A stretch of 64,000 nt of DNA from Methanofervidicoccus sp. A16 (GTDB lineage Archaea > AGJL01 > Methanococci > Methanococcales > Methanococcaceae), in assembly GCF_003351865.1 (NCBI RefSeq), contig NZ_CP022242.1:1-64000 (forward strand). The letters are read 5' to 3'. Shown in pieces: positions 1 to 10,333 of this stretch (its first letter is position 1; every line of letters starts with the position of its first letter). Position numbers and translations under genes: made by a program. Below the pieces are notes generated by a model that ran no database searches, had not been told where the DNA came from, and saw nothing but the letters and a program-made list of their open reading frames with translations.

Positions 1-86
1 TTTTTGTTAATAATATTATTTATAAAAATATTTTTATTATTTTATCTAATTACACCTTAATGATAACACAAGACAGTATTATATTA

Positions 87-545
87 CTATTCAAAAACCT
101 TGGACATACACCCTGCAATAAACCCTGCTACAGCATCGTCTAAAAAGACACAGCCTTTTTTATCAAGTATTCCGATTACACCAGGTTTTTTTGCATCGTA
201 CCATCGAAAATTAAATATCCCCTTAGTTCCAGATATCTCGTTGGCAATAGCCATACCAATTACCTCATCTATGTATATATAGTTTGGATCCTCATGATAG
301 TTAAAAGGCAGATTTCCCTTAATACCCTCCTCTTCAAGTTTTAAGGCACATATCATCAATATCAACAGGTTAGGGTCTTCCAATTTCCTTAACATTATCT
401 CCTTAAGTTTCAGCCTTACATCCTCCTTATTTTCTGAGATACATAACTCCATAGCAGTATCTACCATGTCTTCCAAGTTTATTCCATATTTCTCTAAACC
501 CTTTAAAAGGAGATTTTTAGAGTTGTTGATTGGAGAATCGTTCAT
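87..545 (-). CDS. cobZ: PgpA-fold phosphatase, probable alpha-ribazole-phosphate phosphatase CobZ
   Basis: A 152-residue protein of the phosphatidylglycerophosphatase A fold. In methanogens this family includes CobZ, which removes the phosphate from alpha-ribazole 5'-phosphate late in cobamide (B12) assembly. The C-terminal half carries the family's conserved acidic motifs: IDEVIG near residue 92 and the FLDDAVAGFIAG stretch near 134-145. The start is fixed by AGGTGA a few bases before the ATG. It lies alone, reading toward the window edge. A role in lipid phosphate removal cannot be excluded from sequence alone, so the CobZ name rests on family membership in methanogens. Confidence 0.7.
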   Translation of the reverse strand: MNDSPINNSKNLLLKGLEKYGINLEDMVDTAMELCISENKEDVRLKLKEIMLRKLEDPNLLILMICALKLEEEGIKGNLPFNYHEDPNYIYIDEVIGMAIANEISGTKGIFNFRWYDAKKPGVIGILDKKGCVFLDDAVAGFIAGCMSKVFE

Positions 546-978
546 ATTGTCACCTTAAAGAATGAGAATCGAGGTTAATATTTCAATTTGTAGTTATGTA
601 TGTTATAATTTTAAAAATTAAAACTATATTAAAAATTAAAAGTATAGAGGGTTAGTATTAGAAATAAGTAAAATACTTAATAAAAGATCTTCCCTATAGC
701 CCGAATTCCTTCTTAGAAAAAATAAGAGATCCTAAAATAAAAGAACTGTTAAATACTGAAAAAAACATTGTACTCTTTTTTATACTGTTTTGTTATTTTT
801 ATACTAGTTAATAGGGTTTTTATTCTCTTTCTAATAATTATTTTTATTTTTTTATTATTTTTAATATTTAATATTTTTTTAGTCATAAATCTAATAACTA
901 ATATAAAAAAGAAAATAAAATATACCAGGATTCTCTACTTTTTAAGTCATTAACTATCTTTTTTTATCCAACTAACCT
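546..978. other. AT-rich intergenic stretch, no gene seen
   Basis: About 430 bases between the start of the cobZ-like gene and the end of gatE. The only open frame of note (768-953, plus strand, 61 codons) is a run of Ile, Leu and Phe from T-rich DNA and has no ribosome binding site. It should contain the promoter of the cobZ-like gene, but I see no clear TATA box that stands out from the A/T background. Confidence 0.5.
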
Positions 979-2898
979 TTACTTCTTTAATCTCTCCATT
1001 ATCTTAGATCTCAATATCTCACTTACAGTTTTACCGTCTATTCTACCTCTTAAAACTGCCATACACTTACCCATAAGGGCTCCCATGGATCCCATACCTT
1101 TGCTCTTAACAATCTCCATATTTTTATCAACTATATCCCCAATTATTCTCTCAGCCTCCTCCTTAGAGAGAGACTTAAGGCCCTTCATCTCCAGTATTTC
1201 ATCTAAACTCTTATCTGGGTATTCAGCAAATCCCTTAAGTACCTCAACTATAGCCTCCTTGGACATCTTACCTTCAGTCAATCCCTCAAATACCATCACA
1301 AAGTGATCCCTAGTAAGATTATCTATATTGTATCCCTCCCTTTTAATCTCCCTCAACGTATTCTCCAAGGTTGTTGCAATAAGAGTTGGTTTTATACTGT
1401 CCTTAAACCTCTTACACAACTCCTCGAAAAGTTGGACCCTTGGAGACGTTACAAGGATCTCTGCCAACTCCCTGTTAAGTTTGTACTCTCTTATAAACCT
1501 CTCTAACTTCTCCTCTGGCATCTCAGGAAGGTTGTTCTTTATACGTTTTAGGAGTTCCCTTTCCACCTTAATAGGTGGTATATCTGTCTCTGGATACATC
1601 CTGGCAGCCCCAGGTAATGGCCTTAGATATGTGGTATTTCCATTCTCAAGCGCCCTCCTCGTCTCCTCAGGTACTCCCTTAATAGCCTCTTTAGCCCTCT
1701 CTATAACTGCCTCAAGTGCTCTATCTACCTTTTCCTCCTCGTCTCCTATAAAGATAACAGCATCCTCGGGGGTTATCTCTATCCCAAGTTCCTCCTGAAT
1801 ATACTTCTTTATTTCCTCTACCTCCTCCTCAGTAATACCGTAGTTGGGAAGTTCATCTGTATGGAAGAGACCTCCAACCCCTGCGATAACCTTAGCCCTA
1901 TCTGACAACTCAGATCCCAACCTTCTACCTTCCTGTATCTCTCTACCGACAAGACCACCAAAGCCCTTTAATACAATTCCCTTTATTCTTCCACCTTTCT
2001 TTAATACTCTTTGCAGTACCTTACATTTGGTGTTTCTTAATACATCGGTGATATCTACCACTTTATCTATTACCTCAGCCCCTCTTTCCTTAAGTGTCTT
2101 AGATATCTCTAAGAGATTTACCTGCCTTACAACCTCCCTCTCAATTACCTTCTCTATGAGATCGAGATCCTGCACTCCTTTTATCTCTACCCTGGCACCA
2201 TCCCTTATAGATATGTTGATATCCTGTCTTATGGTACCAAGTCCCCTCTTCACCTTTCCAGTGGCTCTCAGTATCATTCCTATTCTCTTTGCAGTTTCTC
2301 TTCCCATCTTAGGTGAATCTATATCAGGCTCTGTGGAGATCTCTAAAAGAGGTATTCCCAACCTATCTACTCGATATTTTATATAATCTCTCCCCTCCTC
2401 TATCTTCCTAGAGGCATCCTCTTCTAAACATAGACTACTAATCCTAACCTTACCGCACTCTGTCTCCACGTATCCATCCTTACCTATGAACATGGTCCTT
2501 TGGAATCCTGAGGTATTGGAACCGTCTATAACGATCTTCCTCATGGTATGTATCTCATCTACCACATCCATATTCATCAGGAGGGCAACCTGCAGTGCAA
2601 CCTCTAACGCCTCCTGGGATGGTATATGAGGAGGTTCCTCGTCCAACTCCACTAAACAGGTGGTGTCGTTGTAGTACTGATATATATAGTACTTTCCCTT
2701 TTTCCACTCTATAAGGGCAGCCCTATCTACATCTCCCATCTCACTTTGGGATATCCTTAGTAATCTCTTAATTTCACCATGAGGTTCATCGTCCCTTAAC
2801 ACTGTTGGACAGTTGCAGAAAAGTTTTCTCTTGGTATCCAACTGTTGGTGTATCTCTAAACCTACCTTTAAACCTAACTTCTTATAGTCTAACTCCAC
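979..2898 (-). CDS. gatE: Glu-tRNA(Gln) amidotransferase subunit E
   Basis: GatE is the tRNA-binding, kinase-like subunit of the archaeal GatDE complex, which converts Glu-tRNA(Gln) to Gln-tRNA(Gln) with ammonia released by GatD. The 639-residue length is normal for the family. The N-terminus (KLGLKVGLEIHQQLDT) is the GatB/GatE signature, the middle holds the insertion typical of GatE, and the C-terminus ends in the YqeY-like tail domain (from about residue 490). The start is a GTG preceded by GGTGG. GatD is not in the window. The gene indicates that the organism makes Gln-tRNA indirectly. Confidence 0.96.
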   Translation of the reverse strand: MELDYKKLGLKVGLEIHQQLDTKRKLFCNCPTVLRDDEPHGEIKRLLRISQSEMGDVDRAALIEWKKGKYYIYQYYNDTTCLVELDEEPPHIPSQEALEVALQVALLMNMDVVDEIHTMRKIVIDGSNTSGFQRTMFIGKDGYVETECGKVRISSLCLEEDASRKIEEGRDYIKYRVDRLGIPLLEISTEPDIDSPKMGRETAKRIGMILRATGKVKRGLGTIRQDINISIRDGARVEIKGVQDLDLIEKVIEREVVRQVNLLEISKTLKERGAEVIDKVVDITDVLRNTKCKVLQRVLKKGGRIKGIVLKGFGGLVGREIQEGRRLGSELSDRAKVIAGVGGLFHTDELPNYGITEEEVEEIKKYIQEELGIEITPEDAVIFIGDEEEKVDRALEAVIERAKEAIKGVPEETRRALENGNTTYLRPLPGAARMYPETDIPPIKVERELLKRIKNNLPEMPEEKLERFIREYKLNRELAEILVTSPRVQLFEELCKRFKDSIKPTLIATTLENTLREIKREGYNIDNLTRDHFVMVFEGLTEGKMSKEAIVEVLKGFAEYPDKSLDEILEMKGLKSLSKEEAERIIGDIVDKNMEIVKSKGMGSMGALMGKCMAVLRGRIDGKTVSEILRSKIMERLKK

Positions 2899-2980
2899 CC
2901 TACCACCGCATAATATAATATATTTTAAAAAAGAAATTATTAATTATTATTAGAAAAAATTATAAAAAAGATTATACTGT

Positions 2981-3277
2981 TTAATTTTCATTTATAATAC
3001 TGTCCATAGTGGCTATAATGTTCTTTACCTTTGGATTTACGATGTAGTAGTGATTCCAGGTGCCCTCCTTCCTAGCCTTTATAAGTCCAGATTTTTTCAG
3101 TATATTCAGATGATGGGAAATAGTAGGTTGTGGTTTTTTTAACTCATCTATTATCTTACATACACACATACTCTCATTTTCACTTAGTAGTTTCAGTATC
3201 ATCAACCTAGTGGGATCTGCAAAGGCTTTAAATATTTCAGCCATTGTTTCATACTTACTTGCATCTAATTTATTCAT
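2981..3277 (-). CDS. ArsR/SmtB-family metal-responsive regulator
   Basis: A 98-residue winged-helix repressor. The recognition helix region is QPTISHHLNILKKSGLI (about residues 50-66). In front of it, Cys38 and Cys40 (MCVCKI) form the CxC metal box of ArsR/SmtB sensors that bind metal or metalloid through the alpha-3 helix. The ATG follows a GGTGG site. The upstream region has a 19-bp palindrome (3329-3347) spanning a TATA-like stretch, which suggests autorepression. The ligand cannot be read from sequence. The gene is isolated, and no arsenic or metal exporter lies next to it. Confidence 0.88.
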   Translation of the reverse strand: MNKLDASKYETMAEIFKAFADPTRLMILKLLSENESMCVCKIIDELKKPQPTISHHLNILKKSGLIKARKEGTWNHYYIVNPKVKNIIATMDSIINEN

Positions 3278-3328
3278 AATACCACCGCAGATATCTAAAC
3301 CCTAAAATAATAATCTTAAAATACACGA

Positions 3329-3347
3329 AATCTTATATATAGATTTC
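3329..3347. promoter_or_regulatory. Palindromic probable operator over the arsR promoter
   Basis: AAATCT-TATATAT-AGATTT is a perfect inverted repeat with six-base arms about 52 bases upstream of the ArsR-family start. Its centre is a TATA-like core, so a dimeric repressor binding here would block TBP. A role as the autoregulatory site of the neighbouring ArsR protein is inferred from position and symmetry. Confidence 0.45.
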
Positions 3348-3429
3348 TATATATTACTATATAAATATTTTTGTATATCTTCCCTACAACTCTATAAACA
3401 CAAAAGTACTCTCAAATCCTATTATTAAA

Positions 3430-3447
3430 ACAGTCGGGGAAAACTGT
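3430..3447 (-). terminator. Small hairpin downstream of mobB
   Basis: ACAGT and ACTGT arms pair around an eight-base loop. Read on the minus strand the hairpin is followed by TTTT, 46 bases after the mobB stop. The stem is only five base pairs, so this is a weak terminator candidate. Confidence 0.3.
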
Positions 3448-3492
3448 CAAAAATTTATTATCTTTATCAGTACGTCTATTTTTTGGATTTCT

Positions 3493-4185
3493 CTACTTCT
3501 TTATTTTTATAGAAATACTCCCTGGATCCTCTACTCCTTTTAGAGAAGACACAAGTCCAACAACAGTATTTTTAATAATCTTGGAAACAAAGGGATTTAA
3601 AGGTATCCTTCTTCCATCTACTACAAGTTCCACATCTGTAGACAACACACAGTCCTTCCAACTTAACTCTCCCTTAATTAACCTCTCAACAAACTCCCTA
3701 CAGTTGTAACCACAGTGTCCACAGTTGAGGTTGTATGTAGGAACAACACTTTTATCTAGGATCTCTTTAACAACGTTCTCCACATTATACTTCATATTTT
3801 CGACTACCATTATAGTATGGGAGTCTACAAGTTCCCTTCCCTCACTGTCTCTCACTGTAACTATCTTTGGTATATTTAACTCCTTCAACTTTTCTTTAAA
3901 CCCCTCTACTATCACCAAATCACTTTCTAATTTCGAAAGTATTTCTTCCAACTCCATAGTTCCATAGAAAAATGTAGTTTTGCCCCTAACATCTGAAAAA
4001 ACTGATACATCGGCGTACTCTTTAAATCTGTAGGTATCTGTTCCCTCCCTGTCTATCTCTACAGGGTGACCACTGTGTTTTACTGTAGCAACACTAATGC
4101 CCTTCTCTTTTAGGACTTTTAGTACATCACATATTAAGGTAGTTTTACCGGAGTTTTTAGGTCCTATCACTCCAACAACTCTCAA
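3493..4185 (-). CDS. mobB: MobB-like molybdopterin-guanine dinucleotide protein with C-terminal cysteine cluster
   Basis: A GTPase-like partner of MobA in building the guanine dinucleotide form of the molybdenum or tungsten pterin cofactor, used for example by formate dehydrogenase and formylmethanofuran dehydrogenase. The P-loop GPKNSGKTT is at residues 8-16. Past the usual MobB domain (about 1-150) lies C155-x2-C158-x3-C162-x16-C179, a pattern like a [4Fe-4S] binding loop, followed by a C-terminal tail to residue 230. The start is TTG, placed three bases after GGTGAT. The Fe-S-like addition is the odd feature, and its role is unknown. Confidence 0.88.
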   Translation of the reverse strand: MRVVGVIGPKNSGKTTLICDVLKVLKEKGISVATVKHSGHPVEIDREGTDTYRFKEYADVSVFSDVRGKTTFFYGTMELEEILSKLESDLVIVEGFKEKLKELNIPKIVTVRDSEGRELVDSHTIMVVENMKYNVENVVKEILDKSVVPTYNLNCGHCGYNCREFVERLIKGELSWKDCVLSTDVELVVDGRRIPLNPFVSKIIKNTVVGLVSSLKGVEDPGSISIKIKK

Positions 4186-4323
4186 AATATCACCGTTAAT
4201 TAATATACAACTATCATCCTTCTAAATAAAAATTAATCATCAGTGGAGAGTTCATTAAATAGATTTTACAAATCTCTAAAAATTTATTATTTATTTTATT
4301 TTTATAATAATTAAAAAATAAAA

Positions 4324-5538
4324 TTAAAATGTCTTTATCTCTCCACTTATTACTCTCTCCATAACTTCTGGAATTCTATCTAACCATTTTTTAGCAATAT
4401 CCTTTGCTTTTGGTTCTATATCTTCTAAGTTATAACCCTCCTCAGTTATAACCTCTATATCCAAGATCTTCGGTTCATTTATTGGTCTTCCTATTTGACT
4501 AAGTATTCTAACGTGGCACTCCTTAACTCCCTCTATCTTAGCAACGTCATTGGCTATTATATTGGCAAGTATGTTGTATATTTTCCCAACATGGTTTACT
4601 GGATTCTTACCACTGGCTGCCTCCATACTCATAGGTCTAAATGGTGTTATTAGACCATTTGCCCTGTTACCCCTTCCAACTGATCCATCATCTCCCATCT
4701 CTGCGGAAGTTCCAGTTACAGTTAGATATACACTGTTATCACTATCTGCAGTGTTTATACATACCTCCACTTCGTAATCTCCTGCAATCTCCTTAGCCAA
4801 CTTCTCCACTTTTTCCTTAACCTTTCTTTTTACCTCCCTGTACTCCTCAAGGGATTTTACATACCTGTCTATTACAGCCATGGCTATAGTTAAGGTGATT
4901 TTCTTTCCCTCCCTTAGACCCATAACCTTTATATCCTCTCCAACTGCAGGGATCTCTTCCTTTAACTCTTTACTGTTTAGGAATCTCTCCGTCTCTAAGA
5001 CTAGTCTCTCTGTGGTGCTAAGTGGGGCGTATCCCACTCCGAAGGAGGTGTCGTTTGCCAGAGGAATCTCAGATTTCTTCCTCTCAAATACCTCAATTAG
5101 ATCTGTAGAACCTTGTCCCATCCTACAGTCTACTATGACGTCTTTATCTACATCTATATTTCTCAGAGTCTTCTTTAGGTAGGATCTTGCGGCCTTAATG
5201 GCTACAGTTGCAGTGGGTAATTTAACGATCTCTCCTTTCTCCTTATCCAGTATCTGCATGGTAGCCCTTCCAGATATGAGGATGTAGATAGGGGCTACCA
5301 TATGGCCTCCTCCAAACTTTGGATAGGCATGACCTCCAACAAGTTCCACCTGATCTGTGTTGTGGTGAAGTATGGTACCTACCTTCTCCCTGTACATTTT
5401 ACAGAGTGCAGCACTTACACTTTCGGCTATACCGTCGCAGATACTGTCTGGATGACCTAAACCCTTTCTCTCTACGATCTCAATGTCTCTCTCCTCTACA
5501 GGAGTGATATCTAACTTCTTAACAACTATATTTGCCAC
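4324..5538 (-). CDS. mat: Archaeal S-adenosylmethionine synthetase
   Basis: Makes S-adenosylmethionine from methionine and ATP. This is the divergent archaeal MAT family (about 400 residues), not the bacterial MetK type. Recognisable parts are [17 protein letters not shown] near residues 24-40, the HHNTDQ segment near 60, and [18 protein letters not shown] near 280-300. It begins with GTG three bases after GGTGAT. It is divergent from the thiazole synthase gene, and the 170-base space between them must hold both promoters. SAM is a heavily used cofactor in a methanogen because of its many radical SAM enzymes and methyltransferases. Confidence 0.97.
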   Translation of the reverse strand: MANIVVKKLDITPVEERDIEIVERKGLGHPDSICDGIAESVSAALCKMYREKVGTILHHNTDQVELVGGHAYPKFGGGHMVAPIYILISGRATMQILDKEKGEIVKLPTATVAIKAARSYLKKTLRNIDVDKDVIVDCRMGQGSTDLIEVFERKKSEIPLANDTSFGVGYAPLSTTERLVLETERFLNSKELKEEIPAVGEDIKVMGLREGKKITLTIAMAVIDRYVKSLEEYREVKRKVKEKVEKLAKEIAGDYEVEVCINTADSDNSVYLTVTGTSAEMGDDGSVGRGNRANGLITPFRPMSMEAASGKNPVNHVGKIYNILANIIANDVAKIEGVKECHVRILSQIGRPINEPKILDIEVITEEGYNLEDIEPKAKDIAKKWLDRIPEVMERVISGEIKTF

Positions 5539-5699
5539 GATATCACCAAAAACTTTTTGCTTTTATAAAAAATTATAAAAAGACTAACTTTTATAAATTA
5601 ATTGTTGTATATGTGTTCTGGTATAATAAGGACTAATGATTGAATAATCGTATAAATTATTTAGTATATAAAAATAATATATAAAAATAAAAAATCTAG

Positions 5700-6497
<798 letters not shown>

Positions 6498-6575
6498 CTA
6501 TTTATTTTTTATTTTTCTATTATATATTTAGATGTATTAAGATCTATTATAAAAAATTACAAAATCTATGTGAAG

Positions 6576-7073
6576 ATGATGGAAAATATTAGAATTAGAA
6601 GGATGAAGGAAAATGATATCCCCCAGGTAATAAAGATAGAAGAAGATTCTTTTAAATATACATATCCACCACTGTTAATAATGCAGATACTGTCCTCCTT
6701 TCCAGAGGGATTTTTAGTTGCAGAGGATGAGAGAAACGAGAGGATAGTGGGCTATATTATGGGACTGATAGAGTGGGGACATGGACATATAATATCGATT
6801 GCAACCTCTAAAGAGTATAGAAAGAGGGGTATAGGCACTGCACTATTGAAGAAACTGGAAGATATTCTATTTAAAAAATACAACGTTGGGTATATAGCCT
6901 TAGAGGTGAGGTTTAACAACAGGGAGGCAAGGAGGTTCTACTATAAGAGGGGCTACAAGGATAAGAGACTACTACCAAGGTACTACGAAGATGGTACAGA
7001 TGCTATTTTAATGGTAAAGAGGAACCCATATATTGAAGTAACCAACACTCCAGTTATTGTTAGTATGTGGTAG
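6576..7073 (+). CDS. rimI: RimI/Ard1-like GNAT N-acetyltransferase
   Basis: A GNAT-fold acetyltransferase of the archaeal RimI/Ard1 type, which acetylates protein N-termini with acetyl-CoA. The acetyl-CoA loop is YRKRGIGTALL in the second half, followed by ALEVRFNNREARRFYYKRGY, the usual end of the domain. The first in-frame codon is a GTG six bases before this ATG. I chose the ATG, but no strong ribosome binding site separates the choices. The stop lies just before the ATG chosen for the radical SAM gene, so the two are probably cotranscribed. The substrates are not known. Confidence 0.85.
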   Translation: MMENIRIRRMKENDIPQVIKIEEDSFKYTYPPLLIMQILSSFPEGFLVAEDERNERIVGYIMGLIEWGHGHIISIATSKEYRKRGIGTALLKKLEDILFKKYNVGYIALEVRFNNREARRFYYKRGYKDKRLLPRYYEDGTDAILMVKRNPYIEVTNTPVIVSMW

Positions 7074-7075
7074 AG

Positions 7076-8419
7076 ATGAGGAGAATAACAATATACTCCC
7101 CTAACTGTTATACCTACGGCGCCATGACTGTTGGAGGGGTGCTAAAAGAGAAATTTAAAGATAGGTATGATATAAAACTTGTTAGACATTTGGATAATAA
7201 TACCCTAAACCTCTTTTTAAAATCTGATATTGTTATATTAAGTTTATACTCTACTTTACATATTTTAGACAATAAGTTAAAGGAAGTTATTGAATTTGTA
7301 AGAAAGCAAAGTAAAAAAAGAGATAAAAATATCAAAATTTACGTTGGAGGTCCTGTATCGGCATATCCGGAGGTAATTCTGGGAGAGATGAAAGTAGATG
7401 GGGTAATATTGGGGGAGGGGGAGATCTCAACACCAAATGTGATAGAGGGAGATAGAGAAGGTTTAGCATATCTAGAAAATGGAGAGGTGGTAATAAATGA
7501 GTTAAAGGAAAAACCGGAGTTGATTTCGAAACCCCTTATACCGAAGGATATAGGCAATCAAAACATTAGGGGGGCGAATGTATATATAGAAACCCATAGA
7601 GGATGCTTAGGTAACTGTACCTTCTGTCAAGTTCCAAGGTTCTTTGGGAGGAGGATAAGAAGTAAGCCCTTAGAACTTGTATTGGAGGAGGTAAAGGAGT
7701 TTAAAAGGAAAGGTGCTAAGAGGATAGCAGTTAGTGGAGGTACAGGGAGTCTTTACAACTTCAAGAAGGATGTAAATAAGAGTGCATTTATTGAACTCCT
7801 CGAAGGTATAGGGAATATTGTTGGAAGTAAGAATCTCTCTGTACCTGATATGAGGGTGGATTACGTTGATGAGGATATCCTAGATGCTATAAAGAGATAC
7901 ACCATCGGTTGGGTATTTTACGGTATAGAGAGTGGAAGTGACAGGATACTGAAATCCATGAGGAAGGGAACTAATAGAGAGAAGAACCTATACGCTATAC
8001 AACTGGCAAAAGAAAATGATGTAAAGGTGGGAGGTAGTTTCATAGTAGGTTACCCTGGGGAGAGGGAGATTGACTATCTACTAACTAAAGATTTTATAGT
8101 AGAGGCTGAGTTAGACGATGTCTTCGTATCCATCGCTGAACCTATACCTAAAACAGAGTTGTGCAACTTAGTACTTAAAACTCCCCTTGAGGAGAATCTA
8201 ACATTTAAACCTCATATGGGAGGTTATAGACGTTTTAATCTAACAGAGAGTGAGGCGAGATGTTTAGATCTTATGCTTCATGGTGAGCAGTGGAAACCTA
8301 AGCCCTCTGTTATTACAAAGAAGAAGTTTTTACTGTATTTAAATGAAACTAAGAGACAGGGAGAAGATATAAGGAATATTACAAGGTTGATATTTAGGTA
8401 TAGGAATTGTTTGATGTAA
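7076..8419 (+). CDS. B12-binding domain/radical SAM protein
   Basis: A radical SAM enzyme with an N-terminal Rossmann-like domain of the cobalamin-binding type (residues 1 to about 150; the GGPVSAYPE segment is typical). The Fe-S motif is C-x3-C-x2-C in RGCLGNCTFCQV, followed by a GG-containing strand (AVSGGTGS) and a GIESGSD motif. It resembles the MJ_0865-type family of methanogens. The reaction is unknown; cobalamin radical SAM enzymes mostly methylate unactivated carbons, so a methylation of a cofactor or protein is a reasonable guess. A GTG nine bases upstream is an alternative start. Confidence 0.82.
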   Translation: MRRITIYSPNCYTYGAMTVGGVLKEKFKDRYDIKLVRHLDNNTLNLFLKSDIVILSLYSTLHILDNKLKEVIEFVRKQSKKRDKNIKIYVGGPVSAYPEVILGEMKVDGVILGEGEISTPNVIEGDREGLAYLENGEVVINELKEKPELISKPLIPKDIGNQNIRGANVYIETHRGCLGNCTFCQVPRFFGRRIRSKPLELVLEEVKEFKRKGAKRIAVSGGTGSLYNFKKDVNKSAFIELLEGIGNIVGSKNLSVPDMRVDYVDEDILDAIKRYTIGWVFYGIESGSDRILKSMRKGTNREKNLYAIQLAKENDVKVGGSFIVGYPGEREIDYLLTKDFIVEAELDDVFVSIAEPIPKTELCNLVLKTPLEENLTFKPHMGGYRRFNLTESEARCLDLMLHGEQWKPKPSVITKKKFLLYLNETKRQGEDIRNITRLIFRYRNCLM

Positions 8420-8867
8420 TTATTAATAAAAAATTATATAAGGATAAACTACAGAAGGTACTTCGTAATATTGGTTTTTGATAAAAACCAACTAGAGTAA
8501 AAATAATAAGTAAAAATAAAAAACTCTATTTTAATTTACATACAATATTTTATTAAAGAATTATTTTTAACTCTTATCAAAAAAATAATTTAAAACTTAA
8601 AAAAATAGATACTAAGAAAATAAGAATATTTTATTAAAGAAGATTTGCTCCACTCCTTTAATATTTCATAGATATTTAAAGAAGAATGTCATTTGTTTAT
8701 AATCATTTCATAAGTGTTTAAGATTTTTATCTAATTTCAATAATCTTTATTTTATTGTAATTATTATAATAATTATTTGATAAAAGATTTATTTTTTAAT
8801 GAGATAAGAGCAATACAATAATAAAATAGTTAAATATATCAAATTAAACTTCGTATTTGGGAAGGTT
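8420..8867. other. AT-rich intergenic stretch with one hairpin
   Basis: About 450 bases between the radical SAM gene and the MscS gene. It holds the 9-bp hairpin at 8471-8491 and a short piece near 8645 (GATTTGCTCCACTCC) that resembles the inner core of the type A repeat described elsewhere, perhaps a relic. A TATA-like TTAAATATATC at about 8832 may serve the MscS gene. Confidence 0.4.
8471..8491 (+). terminator. Perfect 9-bp hairpin after the radical SAM gene
   Basis: TTGGTTTTT pairs with AAAAACCAA around a three-base loop, 52 bases beyond the stop codon. It lacks a following T-run, so it may be a processing or stability hairpin and not a true terminator. Confidence 0.35.
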
Positions 8868-9875
8868 ATGATAGATAGAAAAGTTCTATTTCGAGGTAAA
8901 TTTCTAATAAAGGTTTTAGCCCTCATTATAATTCTTTACTACTTAGGTATTAAGTTAAACATATATGAGTACCTCTCTTTCTTAGAGATGTATATCAACG
9001 AGATAATTATAAGTGTAGTCTTGATACTTGGCACCTTGATATTTTTAGATATCTCCCTTGAGTTAATAAAGGAATTCTTTGAAAAGAGAGGAGAGTTGAG
9101 GGATTATCCAATTTTCGCATCAGTTTTTAAATATACAACATGGTTTGTTGCTGGGTTAATTGGGCTCTCACTTATCTACAACGACATAGGTTCCCTTTTA
9201 ATGTCCCTTGGTATTATAGGTGCAGCCCTTACCTTTGCACTACAGAGACCTATTATGAACTTTGCAGGATGGATAAATATAGTTATAACTCGGCCCTTCA
9301 AGATAAACGACAGGGTATATATAAAGGACATAGGGATGGGAGATGTATACAAAATTGACACCATGCATATATATCTGAGGGAAGTTGTAGGAGAACCTAC
9401 TGGAAGAACCCTTATAATACCAAACGCCTACGTACTAACCAACTCCATAACAAACTATACCAGAGGATCTCCATATATCTGGGATAACGTAAAGGTAGTA
9501 GTTACCTACGAGAGCGACTTTGAGAAGGCGAAGAAGTTGGTTTTAGAAGCCTGTGAGGAGGTAGTTGGAGATCTTATGAAGGAGTTGGCAGAGATCTGGA
9601 GAAATAAACCTAGGCCCTTCACAAATGCAAAAGTCTACGATAGGCCTATTCTCAGAGTAAATTTTTTAGAGAGAGGTATTGAGTTGAAGGTTAGATACTT
9701 AGTAAATGCCTTCGAATGGGCAGAGGTAAAGACCAAGATCTTAAGTAAGATAATCGAGAAGATCAGGAAAGAAAAGGATGTAGAGATAGCCTACCCACAT
9801 ATGGAAGTTATATACAGACCTAAGTCAGAAAAAAGAGAGTGGAGAGGATCGTCTTTTGAGAACGATAACGATTAA
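8868..9875 (+). CDS. MscS-family mechanosensitive channel
   Basis: A membrane channel that opens under membrane tension and releases solutes on hypo-osmotic shock. Hydrophobic helices lie at about residues 11-32, 42-65 and 90-105. Next comes the pore-lining Gly/Ala-rich helix (LGIIGAALTFALQRPIMNFAGW) and the beta domain starting ITRPFKINDRVYI. The 335-residue length matches the small archaeal MscS channels characterised in Methanocaldococcus jannaschii. A second paralogue lies at 13317-14375. The ATG is preceded by a GGAAGG site. A charged C-terminal tail ends the protein. Confidence 0.92.
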   Translation: MIDRKVLFRGKFLIKVLALIIILYYLGIKLNIYEYLSFLEMYINEIIISVVLILGTLIFLDISLELIKEFFEKRGELRDYPIFASVFKYTTWFVAGLIGLSLIYNDIGSLLMSLGIIGAALTFALQRPIMNFAGWINIVITRPFKINDRVYIKDIGMGDVYKIDTMHIYLREVVGEPTGRTLIIPNAYVLTNSITNYTRGSPYIWDNVKVVVTYESDFEKAKKLVLEACEEVVGDLMKELAEIWRNKPRPFTNAKVYDRPILRVNFLERGIELKVRYLVNAFEWAEVKTKILSKIIEKIRKEKDVEIAYPHMEVIYRPKSEKREWRGSSFENDND

Positions 9876-10333
9876 AAATTTTAAATAGTGAAAAAGAAAA
9901 AAAATATTCCTAATAATTTAATATATATTTAAATTTAAAAAGATATCAGGGTATTTTTTCTCTCTTCCTAGTGTCAAGAACTTCCGAGATTAAGATGTTT
10001 TAAAATAAATTTTTTAATTTTAAAATCTTAATTCTAATTATAATATCATAATAATTAAACAATAATAATTAAATAAATTAAATAAATGAGAATATGAAAA
10101 TTAGTAACCAACAGCCCTGATAGAAGGATTTATTCCAACTTCCATAAAGTTTAAAGACATTCCAAAATAGCATTTAAAATCTCTTTAATCTGTCTCTGAA
10201 TACTTGTTTAAGATCTCGAAGAAAATTAGAATAAAGATTAGGATTTTCTCTAATTTTTATTTTAATCTGTTATTTTAATTTAATTAATTATTTTTACTAG
10301 ATTCTCAAGAGATTATTATAATACAGTCTTTAT
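9876..10333. other. AT-rich intergenic stretch between convergent genes
   Basis: About 460 bases between the ends of the MscS gene and the phosphohexomutase gene. It contains some less AT-rich patches (9955-9995 and 10100-10220) but no open frame with a ribosome binding site, no tRNA-like fold and no complete repeat element that I can recognise. Confidence 0.4.

Noticed and set aside
768-953. A 61-codon hydrophobic open frame that could be a small membrane protein
   Set aside because: It is made of Ile, Leu and Phe codons from a T-rich run, has no ribosome binding site, and similar frames appear wherever the DNA is T-rich.
3349-3372. A second TATA-rich inverted repeat next to the arsR palindrome
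   Set aside because: It is just alternating T and A, and its symmetry is not better than chance in this region.
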